Shown one piece after another: positions 55,769 to 64,000 of a stretch of DNA of 64,000 nucleotides. The first letter of the stretch is position 1, and every line of letters begins with the position of its first letter. A program made the position numbers and the translations under genes. The notes below the pieces were generated by a model, which saw only the letters and a list, made by a program, of their open reading frames with translations, was not told the DNA's origin and ran no database searches. The DNA lies in contig JAHWDD010000008.1 of assembly GCA_023897205.1 (NCBI GenBank), forward strand, positions 2,852,001 through 2,916,000, in the 5' to 3' direction. Source of the DNA: Exophiala sp. HKRS030. Taxonomy: Eukaryota > Ascomycota > Eurotiomycetes > Chaetothyriales > Herpotrichiellaceae.

Positions 55769-57040
55769 TCTTGGGTGGTATTGGACGGGCGAGACCTAGA
55801 GATACAAGATGTGGTGGTCCATAGGACGGGAGGAAAAGAACAATAAAGACGCACACGAATCTCGATCAAAGAGCGGCAATGTTCGGCCCAGAAAAGAGGT
55901 CGGTGGTTGAGGAGCGAGAGGTGTGTTATGTCGAGGTGTTGAGGAAGAATGAAGTGAGCAGAGAGATAGATGTAAGAGCTGAGCCAGATGTTGGAGGCTT
56001 GGGTGGGCAGAATTGAGCAGTGAGGAGGTGCGGAGTGAGGTTTGCAGATGCAGTCTGGAGTAGGCGTTAGTCACGGTAACCAGTAAATGACCTGTTAGTT
56101 TAGTGTTTTGAGGTCACAGGAAAGTCCGGGAGAAGCAGTTGCGCCGTGAAAGCTGCGGTTCAGACGATCCGGCAATTATGATGTATTTTGGCAAGATCGA
56201 AGCGTGTCAAGTTAGCGAGCAAAGCAACCACTAATAGGAGCTTTTGTTACATAGCTGCACCCTGGGGGTACCTCTCTCACGCTCTCTCTACCGATGCCCA
56301 AATTGGCCATTCCTAAGTCACTCACTAACTGCATAGTAGCTGCGAAGCTAGTGAGCAATAACTTCTTAATCACAGACTAATGAGGCCTTGCCATTTGACT
56401 GCCACCTCTACCACCAATCACATCTCGACTAATATCTTTTTCTTCAGTCACCTAGCGCACCAATTGGACGGAGTACTGTACATATTCCGCACGTACAGAA
56501 ACCAGAGTACAGAATCCTCAATGCGTGCGCAGTTCTCGATTACAAGTTAGGTACTTAAGGTAGTCAAGGACATTCCGGTAGCCTGGCAAGATCACGTGTC
56601 AATGCTGTTGGCTTCCGAGCGTGCAGGCAATTCGAGGTTATACATCTCGCAACGAGGCTGCGATATCTCTGCAGGCTGGTTCCCCTAGTCGAGTTACTTT
56701 TCCATAGCGTCCGCTTTCGCCGCGAAATCTCCGTCAGCATCCTCGCCAGGCTCGCCTCCTCATCCCGAGCATACCTAAAAGAAATCTCTTGCATTGGTCA
56801 AAATATAAATATCCCTCATCCCAAGATCCTCAGTCCGGATCTTGACGGACGTTTTGTACCCCGCTTTTCCTCTGACGTTTCGTGTGTTAAATTCTGTAGA
56901 TGTCCTTCTGTACCGGACTAAGTCTTAGTGATATTCAATTCTAACAAGGGTATCATGATATTGCGCAGACTAAGCCTCGCGCGATTCGCTCAAAAATTTT
57001 AGACAAGCTGGTTCGCTCCTTCAACAAATCTTACTGCTTC
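55769..57040. other. intergenic, KGD1 promoter and 3' flank of the next gene
   Basis: About 1.3 kb between two minus-strand genes. Overlapping minus-strand frames at 55605-56074 directly upstream of KGD1 lack any family signal and are probably 5' UTR or promoter. An ACGGAGTA 8-mer lies near 56468. Confidence 0.5.
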
Positions 57041-60000
57041 TTAGATTCTTCCTTCTGCAAGATATTCCCGATTGACGGTCTCGTCTCCCGTCTCTTCGTC
57101 CGTACGTCGTCTCTCCAATAGCCATCTGCCATCCGTCTCTCGTTGATAGCTCACACTCTCGGGCCCACTACTATTGCGGCTGTGATGTCCTCTTCGCCGC
57201 TCTCCCGTAACCATGCTTGGTGACGACGGCAATTCCTCCTGTGAGTAGTATACGGCAGGTTCCACCACCTTCTTTCGCGGGGTATTCTGTGTCACCGTTG
57301 GTCGATCCTCCTCCTCATCCTCTTCTTCTGACTCGGGAATGCCTGTCACGGGTGAAGATCGCCCGTGGATTGACGCAGATAGTCGTGCACCGTTATGATC
57401 ACCGTAACCAAAAGAATGGTGTGAAACGTGTGCTAACGGCGAGCTGATTTGATGTGGCCCAGCGGCTGCACTGTTCAGACTCGACGAACTGCCTCCAAAG
57501 GCCCTGCCACGCAGCCTCATCAATGCGCTGAAGTTCATATCATCGTCGTACGATGGAGAGTCGAGCTCTAGAAGTTGGGCAATTCCAGGACTTGGGATCG
57601 ACTGAGCAGACCCGGGCAATCCACCTGGCATCTGAAGAGACACAACGGAATTCCTCGTGCTCCATTCACTTCGTTCCGTGATAGGCGTCAAGCTAGGTTC
57701 TTGGAAATTGGCCTTGCCACTGTGACTTCGCTTTACTCCACTAGAACCCCTCTCTCCAAAGTATCCGCCGTTGATGATCTCGGTGCCACTTTTGACATTC
57801 GACCGTGCGTAGAAGCCAAACTCTTGACCATAAAACCCATCTTCGTCGTTCTCCAAGGCTTCTGCGTTGGCCTCGGCGATCATCTGCTCGTCATCCATGT
57901 CATCGTCAAACGGAAATCCATCATCTTCTGCGATCGCTGGATTGTAGTTGAAACTGAATCGGCTATCCGCGGACACAATTCCTCGTCGGCTATTGTCCAA
58001 TGATTGCGATGTGTCATCCGAGTTCTGACTGAAACTGACCTTGCGATCGAATCGACCATTCACCGCAGCTTGGTTGGCGGCCAGTGCAAGTGCATCGTGA
58101 TATGCCGCAAGATTCGTCTCCGTCAGACCTGCAAGATTTGGAACCTGGTCGATACTAGATTCACTGATCTGTCGTTGATGGTCTGAAAATTGAGACATTG
58201 GGTTGGCCCTCATCATATTGTCCTCGCTGATAATGGCGCCCACGGCCTTCTCAGGGGTCTTCATCTCGCCTTGCACATCGATACCTCTGCGTGCTATCTC
58301 GAGCTTTCGAGCGTTCTCCGCAGGAATATCCCGTATCTTGCCACTTTCGTCGTCGAAAATCTGCTCATCAAAAGTAACTTCTGTGTGTTCGTTGGAAAGG
58401 TCACCAAACTCGCCATCGTCAAAGTAAAGTTCTTCGTCATCGAAAACCTGAGCGTGAGGGCGATCCACTTGGTTTGATCGTCTCCTGGGTCGTCCCTCCA
58501 CAGCGGTAATTCCAAGACCACCGAGCATCGACAACTTGTCCAAGTCGATTTCATTGTCCTTGCGTCCCATCACGTCGTGGCTCTCGCGCGACGATTCTCG
58601 GGAATCCGCTATTCCGATTGCAAATCCCTCGTGATCTCTGGGAGTTGGTTGCGAGGCATTATTTGTGCTGGTCGGGCTGAAAGTCATGGATTGCGGAGTA
58701 AAGTGGAAGCCCTGCAGCGATTGTCGATGTAATGTTGTCGTCTTAATGACGGGTTCAGGCGATGATGCTGGAGAAGTTGCCTCGATCTTATACTTTGGCT
58801 CCAAGGCGTTGCCCGGAGGAACGTCGTCGTCCGCAAAGCCGTCTTCCTCAAAACCATATTTGGGAACCATCGCGTTACCTTGTGGAATATTCGAAGTATC
58901 AAAACCATCATCCTCGCCGGATCCGTAACGAGCTACTAGGGCGTTTGTCTGTACCGTATCAAGGCCATAGCCATCATCTCGATACAGGTCTGCGTTGAAG
59001 CTTGGAATTTCCTCCTCCAGGCCATCATCGGCATCAAAGTCGTAATTAGCATAGTCGTCATCTTCACCTTCAATTTCGCTAACGGTTGATTTTCTAGTTG
59101 CCTGGTGCTGCTTGTGTTTTTCTTCCAATAACTTTTCCTGTGCGGAAGAACCACCTCCACCAATCTGAAAACTAAATCGAGATGACGTACTGGTCATATG
59201 CTTGGGAAGAGCCGCTGGGGGCGGAGGGTCGAATTTGGGCGAAGGGGTGCTCTTCGGGGGCGGCGTTGGAGGGGGTGGTGAGGGTTCTGAGAGTGGGACA
59301 ATAGGCAGGTTCTCTTTATCCAAGCGCCACGATACGGTTTGTGTTTCGGAATAGGGAATTGCACTGGGAAGTTTCTTTGCAAATGCTGGGAGGTTTCTAG
59401 GATCTTGGGCGTCATGGCTTAAGTTGAACGCTGCAGGATTGTGCAGATAGCCGGTCCGTTCTGGCTGCAGTGTGGGTCGATCATCTTGAAAGTGTTCCTT
59501 GAACATAGGACTATGAGAGACATTGGAAATGCCGCTCAATGGACCTAGTCGACCGCTCAAGGGTTCAAATGACCGGTTAGACTCAGTGCCACTTCCTGGA
59601 CGTAAAGACGGCGAATCGATCAAGCCTATATCAGTCTGTGAAATTTGTCTTCGTGATCGCGGAGCGGAGAAGTCATGCACAACCTTGCCCCGTATGCTAG
59701 GATCGAAGTTGTCTGGCAAAGCTGGCACAGAAAGGGTATTTATGGTGAGATTGACCTCTTCAAGTTTTTGGTTTTGAGACGAACGGCGACGTGCCAACAA
59801 GCTCATGGGGTTTAAAAGGTTCAGTCTGCTCTTTTTCGCTGTTGAAATCTTGGAAGAGACATGGTCATCATTACTATAGCGGTCCTGGGCAGGAAAACTG
59901 TAATTGCGAAGATTGGGAGAAGATGAATTGTCAGTTGGTCGAATTGGGGGTTCGAATGAACGCCGGTCCTTGAAATCTGCAAAGGCAGACTGCGATGTGA

Positions 60001-60421
60001 CCGGCGACGGGCGTAAGGAGAATTCGGGCACATTGGTATTAGTTCTGTGTGAATACGAGGTGTCTACCTCGGCGGCCGCGCTTGTGGCAGGGCGATAGGC
60101 TTCATCCGATGTTCGAATTCTTGGTCTCCCGATTTCCTCTGAGGCTCTTTGATAAGAAATTTGATCGAGTGAGGGGAGGTTGTGAGTCGCGGAAACTGTA
60201 GAAGGGGGTTGATTTAATTCGGAGTAGGAAGAGGAAAGATATGGCTTCGTCGTGATGGCGTTGTCGGATTCGAAGTTGAGGGCTGGACCATCTGTGGGAC
60301 TCAGAGCATCACTCAATCTATTGAAGCGTCTCGTGAAGCTAGGTGATGTTGGTGAGACCTGATCAGACCTCCGGCGCATGCGACGTTGCAAGGGTGGATA
60401 TGGATTGTTGGATACACTCAT
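57041..60421 (-). CDS. very large low-complexity protein of unknown function
   Basis: Intronless 1126-residue frame from ATG 60421; the frame stays open 13 codons further but without ATG. No named domain recognised. Composition is Ser/Pro-rich and acidic, with many Arg-Ser patches typical of phosphorylated scaffold proteins. Landmarks: a basic N-terminus (RRMRRRSDQVSP), NPMSLLARRRSSQNQK near 215, DPSIRGKVVHDFSAPRSRR near 255, a proline cluster PSPPPPTPPPKSTPSP near 405, acidic stretches at 470-560 and 660-690, and two related blocks TNALVARYGSGEDDGFD and GNAMVPKYGFEEDGF, followed by GNALEPKYKIE, that form a short internal three-fold repeat near 515-575. The C-terminus has DGRWLLERRRTDEETGD. 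The IRGKVVHDFSAPR and GRWLLERRRT blocks look like islands of conservation in filamentous fungi, from memory only. No signal peptide or membrane segment. Confidence 0.8.
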   Translation of the reverse strand: MSVSNNPYPPLQRRMRRRSDQVSPTSPSFTRRFNRLSDALSPTDGPALNFESDNAITTKPYLSSSYSELNQPPSTVSATHNLPSLDQISYQRASEEIGRPRIRTSDEAYRPATSAAAEVDTSYSHRTNTNVPEFSLRPSPVTSQSAFADFKDRRSFEPPIRPTDNSSSPNLRNYSFPAQDRYSNDDHVSSKISTAKKSRLNLLNPMSLLARRRSSQNQKLEEVNLTINTLSVPALPDNFDPSIRGKVVHDFSAPRSRRQISQTDIGLIDSPSLRPGSGTESNRSFEPLSGRLGPLSGISNVSHSPMFKEHFQDDRPTLQPERTGYLHNPAAFNLSHDAQDPRNLPAFAKKLPSAIPYSETQTVSWRLDKENLPIVPLSEPSPPPPTPPPKSTPSPKFDPPPPAALPKHMTSTSSRFSFQIGGGGSSAQEKLLEEKHKQHQATRKSTVSEIEGEDDDYANYDFDADDGLEEEIPSFNADLYRDDGYGLDTVQTNALVARYGSGEDDGFDTSNIPQGNAMVPKYGFEEDGFADDDVPPGNALEPKYKIEATSPASSPEPVIKTTTLHRQSLQGFHFTPQSMTFSPTSTNNASQPTPRDHEGFAIGIADSRESSRESHDVMGRKDNEIDLDKLSMLGGLGITAVEGRPRRRSNQVDRPHAQVFDDEELYFDDGEFGDLSNEHTEVTFDEQIFDDESGKIRDIPAENARKLEIARRGIDVQGEMKTPEKAVGAIISEDNMMRANPMSQFSDHQRQISESSIDQVPNLAGLTETNLAAYHDALALAANQAAVNGRFDRKVSFSQNSDDTSQSLDNSRRGIVSADSRFSFNYNPAIAEDDGFPFDDDMDDEQMIAEANAEALENDEDGFYGQEFGFYARSNVKSGTEIINGGYFGERGSSGVKRSHSGKANFQEPSLTPITERSEWSTRNSVVSLQMPGGLPGSAQSIPSPGIAQLLELDSPSYDDDMNFSALMRLRGRAFGGSSSSLNSAAAGPHQISSPLAHVSHHSFGYGDHNGARLSASIHGRSSPVTGIPESEEEDEEEDRPTVTQNTPRKKVVEPAVYYSQEELPSSPSMVTGERRRGHHSRNSSGPESVSYQRETDGRWLLERRRTDEETGDETVNREYLAEGRI

Positions 60422-63184
60422 TTTTGGGCAGAGCACAGGTTTAGGCCGCGCGGCGGTCAAGGAATCGCGGCGTGGGAAAGGAATTGCATGTTTGACTGCT
60501 GGAGGGCAAGACAGGTAGCGGCGGCCTTATCTAGTCGTTAGGGAATCAACGTTGCAGATGGCTTATGAAGAGGCGACTTGAGCGAGGGACAATCGGGGTC
60601 GATGGTGGGATGAAGGTCACACGGCGAATATGAGCGAAGGACGACCAGCGAAGGTGTGCAGGAAATATTGGCTGTTCAGCCAAGGGGAACGAGGTTGAGA
60701 TCAAACCAACGTCGAAGATGAAGCATGGTAAAAATCGGCGAGTGGAGAGATGCGGGAAAGGCAAAGTCGATTGTTGTGGTCGCAATGAGACAGGATGAGT
60801 GTCATGATGTGGTCCTGTGGACGTTGAAATGGTAGTCGAGGCAAGATTAAGATGGCGTTACGGAGTGCGGATGGAGTTGAGCGTGGCTGCCGCGAATTCT
60901 CGAGCCATGGCATTGGACCATTGGACAATTGGACTATTGGACGAATCGATGGCGTCGTGGTGGAGAGGCTCGAACGATTGGCAGGAACAAACGTGGACGG
61001 TGCCTGGGGAAGGCGTGCCAGGTGTGCCTACGGAGGACCCAGAACCTCCTCCGTAGTACCTACTACCCAGCAAGTATCAACAACCACGTAACAACTACTA
61101 CCTAAGTTAAGCAACCACTAGCCATCCAGGGAACCAACGAAGTTAACTACCTCCGTCCTTGATAAGTACCTAGTAGTCGTTAGTCCGTATGATGCTAACT
61201 TAAATGCCTGTGTATCTACCTAGTTAGGCAACTTCTTAGTTAACTAGCAACTACTGATCAAGTAGGCGCCCAATGCCCAACAATGTAGGTACCTACTCCG
61301 TGGTCACTGATTAGTACCTAGGTAGTTAGTGCCATCAGCTGGTCGAGATCGTTGCTGTGGTGCCTCGAGCCTCAGCCAACAACGCGTGTTCGTTGCCAGA
61401 ATACTGGATTAATGGGTCGAGCCTTCGGTGATGGAACTTAGGACACCTCGAGTCCTTTAAGGTAAGTAGGGGTTTAGGTCACCAACTTGGTCGGTTGACT
61501 TGGTACTGCGGTAGTCACCTAGAAGCCACTTGGAAGGATGTCTCCTTAGCTAAGCACGCCTAGCAAGTGCCTAGATATCCAAGTTAACCGTGCACCCCAT
61601 GTCGTGCGATGCCTGATGGCTGCTCGGGCGGATGGTGCCAGTGCCATCCCCGCAGCGCCATGGCACCAAACTGCTTCGACCTCCGTGCTTGGGAGAGCCA
61701 ACCAGCTTTAGCTACATAGACTGTACGGAGTAGGTACATAACTACTGTTTGCCTATGATAGGTGCCATGGTCTTTATTATCCTCACGCCCGGGTTGGTCA
61801 AATCTGCACAACCAAAGTTTTTCGACTGGCGAATAACCCCGATCAGCTTTCCGGGTCGAAATCAGACGTCGGATTCTGCTCATGTCGTCCCTACATTATC
61901 TTCAGCCGATGTTGTTTTCATTGGACCAATATTTTTGTCGTCTGGTCCAGGCGACTACTCAGTAGGCGGTCTCGCTCGTGATAGCGGGCCTGACAGATGC
62001 AAAGTCCACCGCCCGGCAAAATTCCTGACTCCCTCCCTCCACTGATCTAGGAACATATCATCACCTGCCTCTATCAAGGCCTTCCACACTCAACCTACGT
62101 GCCAAATTTAGTATACTAGGTAGTTACACCTCGTAGGATCATGGACGGGCCAGAAATATTGCGCATGTGAATGGCCATATTGTGAAGTCTGTGCAGCCTG
62201 ACTGTGACTGTTCGAGCTACCACAACAGACGCATTCCAGGCTGTTCCCGACGGCATATTTATCGGTACTCCGTTCTCACTGCCCAATGCAATCAATGTCC
62301 AGACATAGATTTCGAGGTTGCTGAGAGTGGCCTAAGGGGTCCACTGGGGTCTTGGTGATGATGCCAAGATTAGGTAGATAAGGTAGCTAAGGTACCGAAG
62401 AAGCAATGCCAAGCAGTCGACGGGGCTGCCTCTGGGGTCTCACTCGAGCATCTGTTAGGCGTCTTGGGCGCCGAGAGCCACTAAGGAGTGACTGCCCGGG
62501 TGCTTAAAGGCACCTAAATTCCTCAACAAGGTCGTGCGAAGGTGTGCACAGAGACATACCTGAACAGGTATCGGGTATCGATGGACTCTTATCGGTACTA
62601 TGTATTTACCAAAGATACCTGCAGAGTACCTAGGAGGTGCACACAGGTCACTACTATCCACCTACTGTCTCCCATGGCCCTTAGGTACCGTCAGGTATCT
62701 ACACAGACGGTGCGTGTACTCCGTAGAGGCATTTGGTAGATACTTTGGACACTTTGCTCCAGGACCAGATACTGTTCCCACCTCTTACATGATGGGACAG
62801 GATAAGTCACAACTACCTAGAAGCGAGGCGCAGGGAAGCAGTATTTCGAGAGCGACCAGGATCGATTACAAGCATTACTCTCACGTTGATGACTACCCTC
62901 GACTTTACCGAAGTCTTCTCATCTTGGGCTGCTCCCAAAAAGACACACCGCTCCTCACGCTCCTCCTCACGCTCCTCACGCTCCTCGCCTCCTCACGATC
63001 CTCGTGGCACTTGCACGACAATCAAGGTAAGCAAGCACGTCCTAAGGTAGGCTTTTGCGTCGGGAGAAACCGCACAACTCGTCATCCAATGCAAATACTT
63101 AATTATCGCCTGAACCCACCCACCATACTCTTTGTCCACATACTCAACTCCTCTCACAACCATCATCCCATTCTCTAGCCCGCC
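60422..63184. other. gene-poor 2.8-kb region rich in TACCTA words
   Basis: No supported gene. The 61040-62760 part is dense in TACCTA/TAGGTA/GTACCT words like 2770-3520, with two TACTCCGTA/TACGGAGTA 9-mers (61724-61732 and 62717-62725). Plus-strand frames up to 192 codons (62600-63178) run through repeats directly upstream of the NRAMP start and are taken as leader. Confidence 0.5.
62950..63004. repeat. CTCCTCACG-type stutter upstream of the NRAMP gene
   Basis: Five to six imperfect copies of a 9-bp CTCCTCACG unit (with 6-bp variants) about 180-235 bp before the start codon. Confidence 0.85.
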
Positions 63185-64000
63185 ATGAATTGCCCCTCGC
63201 GACCTGACGACACTGAGCGTCATCCTGACTGGAACCAAAACCCTCAGGATTTGAACTCCGACCTGACCACACGAGCCGACCTCAATGGCATTGTCAATTT
63301 GAGAGAACAACGAGAAACCGATTCAAGTCTGAGCAACCACGAACAAGATCAAATCCAGGACGCCATAGTCCACCCCACTGAATCTCCTGTCGCTGGCTCT
63401 CCCAAGAAAGCCAGCGCCGTCAAGGTTGATCCCGTGCTCCAGGAGAATGCATCCGACATACCTTCTGCCACGGACTTTCAACGCCAACCAGGTTCCTCAG
63501 GTCGTCTCTCCAGCCTTGAATTCTCCAGACGTCTCTTGAAAAAGACATCCACTACTTTGCAAAAGTACGTGAGGTTTGTCGGACCTGGCTTCCTGATAGC
63601 CGTCGCCTATATCGATCCGGGAAACTATGCGACCGACGTCGAGGCCGGTGCGGCCACTCAATACCGTCACTTGTTCATTATTCTCATGTCCAATCTCTTC
63701 GCCATATTCTTGCAGTCCCTCTGTATCAAGCTGGGAAGCGTCACGGGCCTGAATCTAGCCGAGAATTGTCGCAAGCACCTTCCCAAGTGGCTCACCATTG
63801 TCCTTTATATCTTTGCCGAATCCGCCATCATCGCTACTGATATTGCAGAGGTGAGATGGGAATTTGCCCTATTATTCCCTTCCTTATCCGTCTTGAAACC
63901 CCTTAGCTGACCCATTGTTCGTCTTTCTGCCCCTTCAGGTCATTGGATCAGCCATTGCTCTGAACCTTCTTTTTCACATTCCTCTCGTGGCAGGATGTGC
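63185..64000 (+). CDS. NRAMP-family metal-ion transporter (5' part, cut by the window edge)
   Basis: Proton-coupled divalent metal (Mn/Fe) transporter of the Smf/NRAMP family. Exon 1 is 63185-63850 (222 codons); an 88-nt GT-AG intron leads to exon 2 from 63939, which runs off the window. The N-terminal about 125 residues are hydrophilic and Asp/Ser-rich, longer than in yeast Smf proteins. The first transmembrane helix carries the metal-coordinating motif AVAYIDPGNYATDVEAG (Asp-Pro-Gly-Asn). Helices 2 and 3 follow (LFIILMSNLFAIFLQSLCIK, then LTIVLYIFAESAIIATDIAE). The splice gives AEVIGSAIALNLLF, matching the family's conserved Ala-Glu-Val-Ile-Gly. Whether it is plasma membrane, vacuolar or endosomal cannot be told from this part. 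Confidence 0.93.

Overview
The window is nuclear DNA of a filamentous ascomycete (Pezizomycotina). The evidence is gene content plus short GT-AG introns (about 47-108 nt, one of 204 nt), CT-rich leaders and orthologue-like proteins: Bet4, Gyp5, Fat1, Ctf8, Utp7, UreG, Isa1, an ARMH3/DUF1741 protein, a trihydroxynaphthalene (melanin) reductase, Ntr1/TFIP11, mitochondrial MnSOD, a Zn2Cys6 factor, KGD1 and an NRAMP transporter. A DHN-melanin reductase and a BAS2-like secreted protein fit a melanised or plant-associated lineage, but I cannot fix the class.

Layout. 0.9-10.3 kb: Rab prenyltransferase alpha subunit, a Gyp5-type RabGAP and a very-long-chain acyl-CoA synthetase, separated by low-complexity spacers. 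11.5-14.5 kb: an unrecognised protein and Ctf8. 15.2-21.8 kb: an island of three secreted-protein genes (GPI-type, Ser/Thr-rich, and a choloylglycine-hydrolase-like Ntn hydrolase). 22.3-30.4 kb: compact housekeeping genes (Utp7, UreG, a Dabb protein, Isa1, ARMH3-like). 30.4-33.5 kb is gene-poor. 33.5-42.2 kb: THN reductase, Ntr1, MnSOD, a double CENP-V/GFA protein and a divergent small kinase. 42.2-46.1 kb is gene-poor. 46.1-50.2 kb: a secreted protein with three copies of a six-cysteine module, and a Zn2Cys6 factor. 52.5-60.4 kb: KGD1 and a very large low-complexity protein. 60.4-63.2 kb is gene-poor, and an NRAMP gene is cut by the right edge.

There is no operon-like organisation. Genes are single transcription units on both strands, several convergent with only about 90-240 bp between stop codons. 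I see no secondary-metabolite cluster around the melanin reductase, no intact transposon, and no tRNA or rRNA gene.

Three otherwise well-preserved housekeeping genes (Gyp5, Utp7, Isa1) carry five apparent single-base losses, all of the same sign and most next to short homopolymers. I read these mainly as assembly undercalls rather than real pseudogenes. Other points to check: the triplicated BAS2-like module, the secreted Ntn hydrolase, a dispersed intergenic 9-mer TACTCCGTA/TACGGAGTA (8 exact copies found by eye), and very small terminal exons in three genes.
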